From assembly GCA_029975215.1 (NCBI GenBank), contig JARKPO010000045.1:78994-142993 (forward strand): a stretch of DNA of 64,000 nt, given 5' to 3'. Origin of the DNA: Levilinea sp. (GTDB taxonomy: Bacteria > Chloroflexota > Anaerolineae > Anaerolineales > Anaerolineaceae). Under the pieces are notes generated by a model that was given only the letters and a program-made list of their open reading frames with translations, was not told where the DNA came from and ran no database searches. Positions within the stretch are counted from its first letter, which is position 1; every line of letters begins with the position of its first letter. A program made the position numbers and the translations under genes. Below are positions 35,574-44,190 of this stretch, piece by piece.

Positions 35574-36336
35574 GCGTAGCAAACCACTGATGAAGCCAGC
35601 CAGAAATGCCCTGGGCTGGCTTTTCTGCATTCACCTGCCCACTTTGGCCGTGGATCATCACCGAATACTCCTGCTGGGCGAAGCGGTAACGGGTCAGCCA
35701 GACCGGGATCAAAATGAGTGTAAATGATTCGATGAACATCCGGCTGGATGTGACCGTGAACTGACCGATGGGCTGCCCCCGGAAGGAACGAATTTCCTCT
35801 TTTTCTTTTTCCAACGCAGCCGCGCGCGCTTGCAGAGAGGCGTCGGCGATGGAGATCTGGTAAGTTTCGGCGGGCCAATGCGAGAGGTATTTGGATTGAT
35901 AGGGCTGGATGGTGTCCAGACAGGTGCTTTCAAGGGCGGGGCGGTGAACAGCGGACAGAGAACGAGTGGCCGTGACGAGGACATTCTGACGTGAAACGGG
36001 GCGGTCTTCAACAATGGCCGTCCCAGGATCCATGAGGTTCATATTCAGACGGCATTGGACAAAGCCGCCGAAATTGAAGGCCCACACCGGCAGGTAGACA
36101 CAGCGGGCGGGCAATACCTGGGGCAGGACGTCGAACTTTTGCTGCTTAAACCACTGGATGAGGGCTTTGCGGGCCTTGTTTTCGGAGATTTGAATGGGGA
36201 TAACAGCGGTGGGCGGGATGATCTCGCGAGATTGTGTGTTTTGGATGACGTAATTGCTGCCGCAATAGGGGCAAACCATGCTTAACTGCTGGGGGGTAAG
36301 CAGGAAACTGGCACCGCAGCCCTGGCAATCGATCAC
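35563..36336 (-). CDS. Zinc-ribbon protein, C-terminal part (apparently frameshifted from the next gene)
   Basis: 257 residues if read from a GTG at 36336. It starts with CQGCGASFLLT and CPYCGS (zinc ribbon), followed by a domain with LPVWAFNFGG, repeated basic and aromatic segments and a hydrophobic stretch near the C-terminus (SFTLILIPVWLTRY). Upstream of the GTG the same frame continues as protein-like sequence (LATARGFSQPIATQ) that joins the upstream reading frame after one base is skipped. A single protein of about 430 residues split by a frameshift is the best reading. A GTGA start-stop overlap would also allow coupled translation. Confidence 0.7.
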   Translation of the reverse strand: MIDCQGCGASFLLTPQQLSMVCPYCGSNYVIQNTQSREIIPPTAVIPIQISENKARKALIQWFKQQKFDVLPQVLPARCVYLPVWAFNFGGFVQCRLNMNLMDPGTAIVEDRPVSRQNVLVTATRSLSAVHRPALESTCLDTIQPYQSKYLSHWPAETYQISIADASLQARAAALEKEKEEIRSFRGQPIGQFTVTSSRMFIESFTLILIPVWLTRYRFAQQEYSVMIHGQSGQVNAEKPAQGISGWLHQWFATPTD

Positions 36337-36845
36337 CTGGGTGGCGATGGGTTGGCTGAAACCGCGGGCCGTGGCCAGGGTGTGACAAAGTCGTGCTCCA
36401 TCGCGGGAGCGGATGGTGAGCGGGTGGGGGCGTGAATTTCACAATACTCACAGGTCAGGCTTTGGCCGTCGGGTGAATAGGTCATGCGTCCGCCGCACTG
36501 CGGGCAGGTGAAACGGTCAGCTTGCGTTTTTTGGGGGGCGGTGATGGGCCTGGGTTGGAACTGGTTGGGGTCAATGACGTCCTGCGCGTTGAGTTTGCCT
36601 TGCAGGATGGCCAGCTTTTTCCGGGCGCGCATATCCGTGGGATCCTGGTTGAGAAGGTCTTGCAGCAGGAGGACGGCAGAGGCCGGGTCAGCGATTTCGC
36701 TCAGCCAAAAGAGGGCTTCACTGCGCTCTGCCAAAGGTGGGTCGAGGCGCAGCACCCATTCCAAATAAAAGCGGGCTTCCTGTACTTCAGCTGCTTTAGC
36801 CGCAGCACGGCCTCTAACCAATAAATCCCTGGTGCCATCGCTCAT
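36333..36845 (-). CDS. TPR-like helical plus zinc-ribbon protein, N-terminal part (apparent frameshift)
   Basis: 170 residues. The first 85 or so are alpha-helical with a TPR-like repeat (ARFYLEWVLRLDPPLAERSEALFWLSEI). A zinc ribbon CPQCGGRMTYSPDGQSLTCEYC follows. The last 22 residues (after HDFVT) are Pro/Ser-rich and unlike the rest. Reading on in the -1 frame from about 36381 gives a natural-looking junction with the zinc-ribbon gene downstream. The paired zinc ribbons suggest one protein. Confidence 0.7.
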   Translation of the reverse strand: MSDGTRDLLVRGRAAAKAAEVQEARFYLEWVLRLDPPLAERSEALFWLSEIADPASAVLLLQDLLNQDPTDMRARKKLAILQGKLNAQDVIDPNQFQPRPITAPQKTQADRFTCPQCGGRMTYSPDGQSLTCEYCEIHAPTRSPSAPAMEHDFVTPWPRPAVSANPSPPR

Positions 36846-36940
36846 GGACGCATTCTCCTTATGGTTGCGATTTTATCCAAAAAAGGACAAGGGCGGGGGA
36901 AAAAACGGGAGGGATATCACATGGAGGTGAGATGGCGGCA

Positions 36941-36949
36941 TGGTAAAAT
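36941..36949 (+). promoter_or_regulatory. Extended -10 element TGGTAAAAT upstream of the LMW phosphatase gene
   Basis: TGGTAAAAT is followed by a predicted start near 36956, about 58 bases before the ATG at 37014. No -35 is obvious. Confidence 0.5.
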
Positions 36950-37013
36950 CTTGAAGACTGCTCCAAAACTGCGGTGTCAGATTCTGAAGACATTTACTTT
37001 ATGAGGGTTGTGG

Positions 37014-37481
37014 ATGATGAGCCAACGGAAGATACGCGTGCTGTTTGTCTGTACCGGCAATATTTGTCGCTCACCGATGGCTGAGGCAGTGTTTCAGCAT
37101 TTGGTGAATGAGGCGGGACTCACCGACCGGTTTGAAATTGCCTCGGCGGCGATGACTTCCTGGGAAGTGGGTGATAAGATCCATCCCGGGACGATGGCAG
37201 TGCTGCGCGCGCACCGGGTGGATTTTCGCCCGGAAAAACGTGCCCGGCAGATCACTTTGGATGATTTTGACACCTACGATTTCGTTGTGGCTATGGATGA
37301 GATTAATCTGCGTGAGATGGCGCAGATGGGTAAAACCGCCCCGCGCTTGCTGGAATTTGTTGAGGGCAGCACAGTGCTGAACGTTCCAGACCCTTATTAC
37401 GACCACAATTTTGAGCGCAGCTATCAGTTGATTAAAATGGGCTGCCAGGCATTACTGCGTAAAATTCGCGAACAAGAATAA
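37014..37481 (+). CDS. Low-molecular-weight protein-tyrosine phosphatase family
   Basis: 155 residues from ATG 37014, which has GAGGG six bases upstream. The P-loop CTGNICRS (Cys13, Arg19) is intact, and VPDPYYDH carries the general-acid Asp. Members dephosphorylate tyrosines, but a subgroup (LMW-PTP-A) found next to fructosamine-3-kinase homologues dephosphorylates ribulosamine- and erythrulosamine-5-phosphates on proteins. The kinase gene begins five bases after this stop, so that deglycation role is the better guess. Confidence 0.88.
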   Translation: MMSQRKIRVLFVCTGNICRSPMAEAVFQHLVNEAGLTDRFEIASAAMTSWEVGDKIHPGTMAVLRAHRVDFRPEKRARQITLDDFDTYDFVVAMDEINLREMAQMGKTAPRLLEFVEGSTVLNVPDPYYDHNFERSYQLIKMGCQALLRKIREQE

Positions 37482-37486
37482 TTCTG

Positions 37487-38392
37487 ATGTCTGCACCGGA
37501 CGGCTTGAGTCTCCTTCATCAGGCGTTGACGTGCTGCGGGGACGACACGCCCATAGCAGACTGCCAGATGATGGGCACCGGCAGCGGCCACCGTTTGATG
37601 CGGGTGGAGACGGAGCGGCGGCTGTATTGTTTTAAGTGGAACCCCCGGCCTGCTGCAGGGATGTTCCTGGCAGAGGCTGAAGGGCTGCGAACACTGGCGG
37701 GGACGAACAGCGTGCGGGTTCCGCAGGTGTTTGCAGCGAATCAGGAGGAAAACGGCCCGGGTTGGGTTCTGATGGAGTGGATCGAGACGGGTCGGTGGGG
37801 AGAAATGAATTGGGAAGGGTTGGGTGAGGGCCTGGCGCAGATGCATTCCTGTGGGGCCAAAGCGTATGGTTTCTCGAGCGACAACTATTTGGGGGCAGCA
37901 CCGCAACAAAATGCATGGGATACAGATTGGGTACGATTTTTTGCCGAGCAGCGCTTGGGCTTTCAACGTGATTGGGCAGCGCAGAAAGGCTGTTTGCCGC
38001 TGGAACGCGCCCGCCGTCTGGATTGGCTGATTGCACACCTGGGGGATTTTTTGGGAGGTGTACCGCGCCAACCGGCGCTGCTGCACGGCGACTTATGGGG
38101 TGGGAACGTACTATCGGGGCGGGCTGGAGCAGCGGTGCTGATTGACCCTGCGGCGTACTACGGTGATCGTGAGGCGGAAATTGCTTTCACAAGGCTGTTC
38201 GGGGGATTTTCGGCACGTTTTTATCAGGCTTACCAAAGCGTACAGCCGCTGGATCTCGGTTTTCACGAACGTGTGGATCTTTATAATCTGTATCATCTAC
38301 TGAATCATCTGAATTTGTTTGGGGAAGGTTATGCCGGTGCAGTGGACGCGGTTTTGCGGCGTTATACCGGGCCGGCGGGGGTGAAGCGATGA
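37487..38392 (+). CDS. Fructosamine/ketosamine-3-kinase family protein
   Basis: 301 residues of the aminoglycoside-phosphotransferase fold. FKWNPRP with the ATP-binding Lys is N-terminal, LMEWIETG lies at the hinge, and LLHGDLWGGNVL and LIDPAAYYGDREAEIAF form the catalytic and metal motifs of fructosamine 3-kinases. It phosphorylates ketosamines on glycated proteins so that the adduct falls off. Bacterial members mostly act on ribulosamines and erythrulosamines. It is translated with the LMW phosphatase upstream and overlaps the small membrane protein downstream (ATGA). Confidence 0.9.
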   Translation: MSAPDGLSLLHQALTCCGDDTPIADCQMMGTGSGHRLMRVETERRLYCFKWNPRPAAGMFLAEAEGLRTLAGTNSVRVPQVFAANQEENGPGWVLMEWIETGRWGEMNWEGLGEGLAQMHSCGAKAYGFSSDNYLGAAPQQNAWDTDWVRFFAEQRLGFQRDWAAQKGCLPLERARRLDWLIAHLGDFLGGVPRQPALLHGDLWGGNVLSGRAGAAVLIDPAAYYGDREAEIAFTRLFGGFSARFYQAYQSVQPLDLGFHERVDLYNLYHLLNHLNLFGEGYAGAVDAVLRRYTGPAGVKR

Positions 38393-38808
38393 CGCGCATG
38401 CGGTGGGCCCGCCTTTGGGTGGGGGGGGTGCTCTTTTTCAATGTACAGTGCGCCCTGGTGTTTCTGATCCAACCTCAAGCTTATGTGGGGGCGTTTGAGC
38501 TGCAAGGCACGGCCGGAGAGGTGATCGTGCGGAGCCTGGGCATTTTGTTTTTGATGTGGAACGTGCCGTATGTGTTTGCGGTGATCCATCCGGTGAACAA
38601 CCGCCTTTCCCTGTGGCAGGCCTGGGTGATGCAGGCGATCGGCTTGATGGGAGAGACGCTCTTATTGACAACTTTGCCGGAGGGACACGCGGCTTTACGG
38701 GCGACAGCCCTCCGCTTTATCTGGTTTGATGGCGCGGGTTTGCTGGCGCTGACAGGGGCGCTGTTGATCACACGACCTGCCAAGGAGGTGGGGCAAGGGA
38801 AAAAGTAA
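38389..38808 (+). CDS. Small membrane protein, function unknown
   Basis: 139 residues with four hydrophobic helices (about 9-27, 45-66, 77-95, 107-128). No family is recognised. Its start overlaps the fructosamine kinase stop. The palindromic hairpin overlaps its stop codon. Confidence 0.65.
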   Translation: MTRMRWARLWVGGVLFFNVQCALVFLIQPQAYVGAFELQGTAGEVIVRSLGILFLMWNVPYVFAVIHPVNNRLSLWQAWVMQAIGLMGETLLLTTLPEGHAALRATALRFIWFDGAGLLALTGALLITRPAKEVGQGKK

Positions 38809-38833
38809 CGGCTCAGGTGATCACCTGAGCCGT
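38808..38833. terminator. Perfect 26-base palindrome acting as a terminator after secF
   Basis: ACGGCTCAGGTGA and its reverse complement are joined without a spacer. On the minus strand TTACTTTTTCCC follows, so it best ends the secDF transcript; it also closes the convergent plus-strand operon. Confidence 0.75.
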
Positions 38834-38870
38834 TGAAAACCAGGGGAGAATGACTGCCGCAGTGAGGAAC

Positions 38871-39794
38871 TCAGGCGGCAGCTGTTTTGTTGCCTTTGAA
38901 CCAGGTCTTCCATTCTTGCTTTTCCCAAACCACCAGGAAGGGAGCAGCGATGAAAATGGAGGAGTAGGTACCCATAAACAAACCGACCAGCAGGATAATG
39001 GCGAATTCGCGCAGGGTGACGCCGCCGAAGAGGGCCAGCGCCAGGAGCATGAATTCAGAAGTCATCAGCTGGGTGTTGATGGAGCGCTGTAGGGTCTGCA
39101 CAATGGAGTGATTGGCCAGTTTTTCAAAATCCAGCTTGCGGAAGATGGCGCTGTTTTCGCGGATGCGGTCAAACACCACGATTTTGTCCTGGACAGAAAA
39201 ACCGATCACGGTGAGGAGGGCGGTCAGGAACAGCGAGTCGATCTGCCAACCGAAGAAATGCCCACCGATGGCAGAGATGCTGAGCACAACCAGACCGTCA
39301 TGCAGCATGGCGATGATGGCGCAGACGCCGTAGCGGAACGCATGGGGAATGCCGCGGAAAGCAAACGTGATGTAAAGGATGACGCCCAGGGCAGCCACTG
39401 CCACCGCCAAACCGGCGCGGCTGGTAACTTCTTGACCGATGGTGGGGCCGACTGCGTCGAAGCGCAGGACGACGGGTTCTGCACCGAAGCGTTCGGTCAT
39501 AGCCGAGACGATTCCGGCGCGGGTTTCATCATCCACGAAGGAAGAGCGAATGATGAGGATGTTGTCGCCGCTAGTCTGGACGGTAGTGTTGGTAATTCCC
39601 AGTTCTTCGTAGAGCTGAATGACTTCGGCAGGGGCAGGGGCGGCAATGGTGTCAAATTTGACTTCGAGCAGCAAGCCGCCGGTGAAGTCGATGGCCAGGG
39701 GCAGACCCATAAAAGCCATGACGATGAGACCCGGCAAGATCAGCGCTAAGGATATAGCAAAGAAGAGATAACGTTTTCCAAGAATATTGAGCAT
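38871..39794 (-). CDS. secF: Protein translocase subunit SecF
   Basis: 307 residues, normal for SecF. Six transmembrane helices, a large periplasmic domain after the first, AIDFTGGLLLEVKFD at its start, and the conserved VVFDRIRENS after helix 4. With SecD it uses the proton gradient to pull secretory proteins out of SecYEG. It starts 11 bases after secD. YajC is not adjacent. Confidence 0.96.
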   Translation of the reverse strand: MLNILGKRYLFFAISLALILPGLIVMAFMGLPLAIDFTGGLLLEVKFDTIAAPAPAEVIQLYEELGITNTTVQTSGDNILIIRSSFVDDETRAGIVSAMTERFGAEPVVLRFDAVGPTIGQEVTSRAGLAVAVAALGVILYITFAFRGIPHAFRYGVCAIIAMLHDGLVVLSISAIGGHFFGWQIDSLFLTALLTVIGFSVQDKIVVFDRIRENSAIFRKLDFEKLANHSIVQTLQRSINTQLMTSEFMLLALALFGGVTLREFAIILLVGLFMGTYSSIFIAAPFLVVWEKQEWKTWFKGNKTAAA

Positions 39795-39805
39795 TTTACA
39801 ACCTC

Positions 39806-41284
39806 CTAGGCGCCATACCAGCGGGCAGTCTTGGTGATTTTGAGGCTATCCACGGCCAAACCCAGGTAAGTACGGGTGATGACGATGGCGCTGAACAGGC
39901 TGATGGCCACACCCAGAGCCAGGGTGAGCGCAAAGCCTTTAACCATGCTGGCGCCAAAGGCAGAGCCAAACCAGAATAGGATGGCGCTGGTGATGAGCGT
40001 GGCGATGTTTGAATCGCGGATGGACGGCCAGGCGCGTTTCCAAGAGATATCGATCGCTTGTTTGAGAGTTCTGCCGGCGCGAAGTTCTTCTTTGAGGCGT
40101 TCAAAAATAAGGATGTTCGCATCTAGCGCACCGCCTGTGGACAGCAAGAAGCCTGCAATACCGGGCAGAGTGAGGGTGACCGGGATGAGCTTATAGACGG
40201 CCAGGGTGATCACGGCGTAGCTGATGATGGCCAAAATGGCAATGGCACCCGGAAGGCGGTAGTAGATGGTCATGAAGAGGATGACCAGCAGGAAGCCGAT
40301 GAGGCCTGCCAGGATGGATTTATTCAGCGAGTCTTGACCCAGGGTGGGGCCGACGACGCGGGTTTCCACCACTTTGAGAGGGATGGGCAGGGAACCATAA
40401 CGCAGGGTGATGGCCAGGTTGTTAGCTTCTTCGTAGCTGAAACCGTTTGACCCGCCAGAGATCTGGCCGCGCCCTTCGGTGATGGCCGATTCAACGCGGG
40501 GAGCGGAGACAATTTTCTTGTCCAGAACGATGGCCAGGAATTTGCCGACATTCTTGCTGGTGTAATCCGCAAAGATGGCCGTGCCGTCATCTTTCAATTC
40601 GAAATCCACCACATATTTGCCCAAGGCGTCCGTAGTGACCGAAATGGATTTGATTTTGTCACCGGTCATGACCGTCTTATAGACTTTTTCGGGCGTGGCC
40701 GTGGCGTCGGCGGGCTGGGGTGTGGTCTCGGCCTCAGGCACAACGAGGGTGCCTTGGGCAACGGCGGTGCGGCCGGCTTCCACCGTCTTAACGATGATTT
40801 CTTCGGTGGTGAGGGTGGGTTCCACGCTGGCCTGGGGTTCTTCAGCAGCGGTAGAAGTGCTCAGTTCCGTCTTCAGCACTGTGCCGTCGGGCAGGTATTC
40901 ATCGCCCAAATCCACGAATTCCAACTGGCCGGTTTCTTTCAAGGTGGCGACCACTTCTTCAGGATTCTTGAGGCCGGGGAATTCGCCCATGATGCGGCGG
41001 TCACCAGCAACCTGGAAGACGACCTCGCTGACACCAAGACCGTTGGCGCGGTTTTCAAGAATTTGCCGGGCGGTTTCCAGTTGGCCGGCGTCAACCGCAA
41101 CATCCGCAGGGACATCGGCTTCCAAAAGGACTTGAAGTCCGCCTTGCAAGTCTAAACCGAGCTGCAACTTACCGGGGCGGGAAAAACCGCCGATCTTTAA
41201 GGGCTGTTCTTTCGGGATATCCACCCAAATGGCCACCCCCAACAAGATCACAATCAAAATAATGTTTACTAAGCGTCGACTCAT
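39806..41284 (-). CDS. secD: Protein translocase subunit SecD
   Basis: 492 residues. A first transmembrane helix is followed by a periplasmic P1 domain ([16 protein letters not shown]) and then five helices with [19 protein letters not shown] 50-residue stretch around 140-200, rich in Thr, Ala, Glu and Pro, is inserted in the P1 region. It works with SecF. A TATAAT lies about 60 bases upstream. Confidence 0.95.
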   Translation of the reverse strand: MSRRLVNIILIVILLGVAIWVDIPKEQPLKIGGFSRPGKLQLGLDLQGGLQVLLEADVPADVAVDAGQLETARQILENRANGLGVSEVVFQVAGDRRIMGEFPGLKNPEEVVATLKETGQLEFVDLGDEYLPDGTVLKTELSTSTAAEEPQASVEPTLTTEEIIVKTVEAGRTAVAQGTLVVPEAETTPQPADATATPEKVYKTVMTGDKIKSISVTTDALGKYVVDFELKDDGTAIFADYTSKNVGKFLAIVLDKKIVSAPRVESAITEGRGQISGGSNGFSYEEANNLAITLRYGSLPIPLKVVETRVVGPTLGQDSLNKSILAGLIGFLLVILFMTIYYRLPGAIAILAIISYAVITLAVYKLIPVTLTLPGIAGFLLSTGGALDANILIFERLKEELRAGRTLKQAIDISWKRAWPSIRDSNIATLITSAILFWFGSAFGASMVKGFALTLALGVAISLFSAIVITRTYLGLAVDSLKITKTARWYGA

Positions 41285-41341
41285 TCGTCAAAGGCCTCCG
41301 ATTCAAACAAATTCCAGCCATTGGCTGGCGGGGTAGGAACG

Positions 41342-41347
41342 ATTATA
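41342..41347 (-). promoter_or_regulatory. Possible -10 (TATAAT) for secDF
   Basis: A minus-strand TATAAT lies 57 bases before the secD start. No clear -35. A CCAGCCATTGGCTGG palindrome (41313-41327) lies in the leader between the two. Confidence 0.45.
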
Positions 41348-41391
41348 CCCCCGATGGGAGGGAATGAGTAGGGGAGCCAAAAAGCGGGGAA

Positions 41392-42441
41392 TTAATGGTG
41401 GTTGGCGTGAACCAGGAGGTTGATCTGATTCGGGCTGCCCAGCAGGGCCAGATCGCAGCCTACCGTTAATCGCTGTGTACCCTGGGGGTGATAGATACGT
41501 TGGCAGTCTTGGACGATGAGCACGATGCTGACCTGGAAATCGTTTTCGACCTCTTCCACAGTTTTGCCGATGAGGGGCGAGTCGGGCTGAAGGATGAAGC
41601 GTGCCAGGCTGTTGGCCTGCCCATCAATGGTGATGGGCGGGGTGATATCCACATTAGCGGCGGAAGCGGCGAAGACGGGAGCGGCCATGCCTGTGGCGCT
41701 GAGGGCTTGAAAACCAAATTGTTCTTGCAGGGCGTGGGCAAAGTCGTCATCGAAGATCCGCACGATGACCTGGATGTCGGGGTTCATGCTGCGGGCTTTG
41801 AGGGCGATTTGCAGGTTGAGGCTGTCGTTTTGAGTGCAGAGTACCACAGCGCGGGCGCGCGGAATCCCGGCGCTGGCCAGGACAACCTCGCGGCGGCCGT
41901 CATCTTCAATTACGGGGATGCCGAGAGCACGCACCGATTCCATCAAATCCCGGTCGGATTCAATGGTGATGACAGCCACGTCCTGTTCCATTTCGTGCAG
42001 TTTGTGAACAACGCGGTAGCCTAAATGTCCTAAGCCGATGAGAACTGTGTGGTGATTGAGGGTAGACGCAACTGCCATTTCCCATTCCCTAACCCGGCTG
42101 CGCCGGTTGAACAGCGTAACGCCGAAATCGGTCAGCCCGCGTGCCAGAAGGGCCAGACCAGCGATGGGCATAATGAAATAAAAGAGCTGCAAATACCAAC
42201 GGGTGGGGAAGTCGCCGCTGGACTGCAAAAAGGTCATGGTCAGAATCTGGTAAGCGCTTTCGATGACACTGCGGGTAGGGGTGCTTGAATTCTGTGAAAG
42301 GGCATGAAAAAGCGCCCCGCCGCCGACAATAAGCAGAATAAAAAAAACCAGCGGAGCACGAAACTCTCTGAGCAATAAGAAGGTGTCGCGCAGGCTGGCT
42401 TTCCATTTCCGCCGGGTGCTTTTGTGGATCAACTCTTTCAT
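41392..42441 (-). CDS. RCK (TrkA-N/TrkA-C) domain ion-channel-like membrane protein
   Basis: 349 residues. Two transmembrane helices (about 30-50 and 84-103) flank a pore-like loop. A Rossmann NAD-binding TrkA-N domain (VLIGLGHLGYRVV) and a TrkA-C domain follow, the plan of MthK-type potassium channels. The selectivity filter TVGYG is not there: the loop reads TFLQSSGDFP. The protein may conduct another ion, or sense nucleotide or ion without conducting. It overlaps the SpoIIE gene by four bases, so signalling with that phosphatase is possible. Confidence 0.75.
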   Translation of the reverse strand: MKELIHKSTRRKWKASLRDTFLLLREFRAPLVFFILLIVGGGALFHALSQNSSTPTRSVIESAYQILTMTFLQSSGDFPTRWYLQLFYFIMPIAGLALLARGLTDFGVTLFNRRSRVREWEMAVASTLNHHTVLIGLGHLGYRVVHKLHEMEQDVAVITIESDRDLMESVRALGIPVIEDDGRREVVLASAGIPRARAVVLCTQNDSLNLQIALKARSMNPDIQVIVRIFDDDFAHALQEQFGFQALSATGMAAPVFAASAANVDITPPITIDGQANSLARFILQPDSPLIGKTVEEVENDFQVSIVLIVQDCQRIYHPQGTQRLTVGCDLALLGSPNQINLLVHANHH

Positions 42442-43166
42442 GCCATAGAGGGACCCTGGTCGTTGAACACCGGAATGCGGACGGTCATGCGGCGAATGGA
42501 GTCGCGGGCGCCTGAGCGTGTGCGCAGGACGACCACCGACATGTCGTCGTTGGGCTGACCTTGATCCAGGCGGATGGCGTCCGCAAGAATGGTGTCAGCG
42601 ATTTCCTGTGACGTGGGTTCCTGATCTTCGAGGAGGGATTCCAGGAGCATGCAAATATCTAAACCCTGGCCGATGCGCGAACCTGCCTGGAGCAAGCCGT
42701 CGGTATATAGGACCACGGTGGTGCCGGATTCTAAGGGGATTTCGGTGATAGCGGGGCGGATGTTGCGGGAGCCGCCGATGGCAACGGATTCACCTGAGAG
42801 ACATTCGATACGATCACGCTGGGCGATAAAGACGGGCGTGGGATTGTTGCGCGCAATCACCAGGGTTTTGGTTTCCAAATCGGCGGAAAGCACGTTAAGG
42901 AATGCGGTGGCGCGGCCTTCACGTTCGGTGTAGAGCAGGTCGGACGCTGCGCGCACGGCAGCCCCATCGCGAATGCCCTCGGCCAGAAGGGAGATGACTT
43001 TATGAACGACCATGCTCGAGATGGCTTTAGCGCTTTTACCCGAGGCGCGTCCATCGGCGAGAACGACAGAGACACCCCCCGAAGGGCGTTCGACAACTTC
43101 CAGCGTGTCACCGCTTTCGAGGGATCCGTAACGATTAATTTTGGCGACCGCGACTTGAATTTCCAT
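42438..43166 (-). CDS. SpoIIE/PP2C-type serine phosphatase
   Basis: 242 residues comprising a stand-alone SpoIIE domain. It has VVLADGRASGKSAKAISSMV (metal Asp and Gly motif), VVLYTDGLLQAG and NDDMSVVVL with the second metal-binding Asp pair. These phosphatases usually switch anti-sigma-factor antagonists. No anti-sigma or STAS gene is adjacent. No ribosome-binding site is seen, and a -10-like TAAAAT sits seven bases upstream of the ATG, so the mRNA may be leaderless. Confidence 0.85.
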   Translation of the reverse strand: MEIQVAVAKINRYGSLESGDTLEVVERPSGGVSVVLADGRASGKSAKAISSMVVHKVISLLAEGIRDGAAVRAASDLLYTEREGRATAFLNVLSADLETKTLVIARNNPTPVFIAQRDRIECLSGESVAIGGSRNIRPAITEIPLESGTTVVLYTDGLLQAGSRIGQGLDICMLLESLLEDQEPTSQEIADTILADAIRLDQGQPNDDMSVVVLRTRSGARDSIRRMTVRIPVFNDQGPSMA

Positions 43167-43173
43167 ACTATGA

Positions 43174-43204
43174 ATTTTACAACAAAAAGGGAGAAATTGT
43201 ACCA
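43174..43204 (-). promoter_or_regulatory. Promoter region of the SpoIIE gene
   Basis: Minus strand: TAAAAT (43174-43179) would start transcription at the ATG (leaderless). A second candidate, TGGTACAAT (43196-43204), would give a 30-base leader without a ribosome-binding site. Either way initiation is unusual. Confidence 0.45.
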
Positions 43205-43229
43205 GTCATTATAGCAAGGTGTGGACATT

Positions 43230-43898
43230 TTATTCAGTGCGGCGGCCTTCAAAGATCAACAATTGGTCAGGTGGGATGTGAACCCATTGAGCTTGCCCAG
43301 CGAACCCGGCTTGTTGGAATCCGGCCTGAAATCGTACGCGAAGATGTTCCAATTGCTCTTCCGAGCGCCCGAAGGACAGGGCGAAGCGAGCCAGCCGTTC
43401 GGAGTGACGGCGCCCCTGGGGGACAGCACCCTGAATGACCAGCAATTTCCCGTTGGGGCGGAGTACGCGGAGGATTTCCTGCAAGGTGGCCGGGTCTTTG
43501 ATGTAAGGTGCAGGGAAGGTGGATACGACCGTGTCAAACCAGGCAGAAGGAAACGGCAGGGATTGGGTTCTGGCGCGAGCATGGCGCAAGGGCAAGCGCG
43601 CCCGCAGGAGGCGGCGGCGAGTCAATCGTATCATCTGGGGGCTAAGATCTACGCCGTAAGCAGCGTGATGGTCACAGGCCAGGGCAACGAGGAGACGGCC
43701 AGGGCCGTGGCCGAGCTCTAATACGCGATGACCTTCGACCCGGGGTAAGGCAGACAGCACCCAGCGGTTCCAGCGGCCGGCTGATGCCAGCCAGGCCACC
43801 GTGTCATAGGCCCAGGACAACTGCGTGTAGAGGCGTTCGAAGAACCAAAGCAGTGCGCGGGCAAAAAGTTGGGTATGCACCTTGCAGATTCCACCCAT
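43230..43898 (-). CDS. Class I SAM-dependent methyltransferase (Methyltransf_11-like)
   Basis: 222 residues. SAM-binding VLELGHGPGRLLVAL is followed by GVDLSPQMIRLTRRRL and a motif IV TVVSTFPAPYI; the order resembles UbiE/Methyltransf_11 enzymes. An N-terminal amphipathic part (LLWFFERLYTQLSWAYDTVAWL) may touch a membrane or lipid substrate. Divergent from rpmF; its start region overlaps the rpmF promoter. Confidence 0.78.
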   Translation of the reverse strand: MGGICKVHTQLFARALLWFFERLYTQLSWAYDTVAWLASAGRWNRWVLSALPRVEGHRVLELGHGPGRLLVALACDHHAAYGVDLSPQMIRLTRRRLLRARLPLRHARARTQSLPFPSAWFDTVVSTFPAPYIKDPATLQEILRVLRPNGKLLVIQGAVPQGRRHSERLARFALSFGRSEEQLEHLRVRFQAGFQQAGFAGQAQWVHIPPDQLLIFEGRRTE

Positions 43899-43910
43899 TA
43901 AAAGTATAAT
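43882..43910 (+). promoter_or_regulatory. Sigma-70-type promoter of rpmF
   Basis: TTGCAG (43882-43887), a 17-base spacer and TATAAT (43905-43910), about 43 bases before the rpmF ATG. Confidence 0.75.
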
Positions 43911-43952
43911 TACCCCGTTAACATGGCTTTATGATGACTAAAGGAGAGGTTC

Positions 43953-44150
43953 ATGGTTCCGCTTCCAAAACGTAAACTTTCGAAGGGCCGCCGCGACCGC
44001 CGCCGTGCACACGATGCGTTGACGGCAACGGCTCTGGTGCAGTGCCCGAACTGCGGTGAGATGTCTCTGCCGCATACGGTCTGCCCCAACTGTGGTCACT
44101 ATCAGGGCCGGGAAGTAATTGAAAAGCCCAGCGAAGATAAGAAGAAATAA
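43953..44150 (+). CDS. rpmF: 50S ribosomal protein L32
   Basis: 65 residues, typical. VPLPKRKLSKGRRDRRRAHD is the L32 N-terminus. The zinc ribbon CPNCGEMSLPHTVCPNCG keeps all four Cys, the zinc-dependent form. A strong AGGAGAGG precedes the ATG, and promoter and terminator bracket the gene, so it is monocistronic. It is not linked to plsX or fabH as in many bacteria. Confidence 0.96.
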   Translation: MVPLPKRKLSKGRRDRRRAHDALTATALVQCPNCGEMSLPHTVCPNCGHYQGREVIEKPSEDKKK

Positions 44151-44152
44151 AT

Positions 44153-44186
44153 CAAACGGGCCGAAAAACGGCCCGTTTGGTTTTTA
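44153..44186. terminator. Terminator after rpmF
   Basis: A 10-bp stem CAAACGGGCC/GGCCCGTTTG is followed by GTTTTT. It also lies at the end of the convergent hflX operon. Confidence 0.88.
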
Positions 44187-44190
44187 GCAG

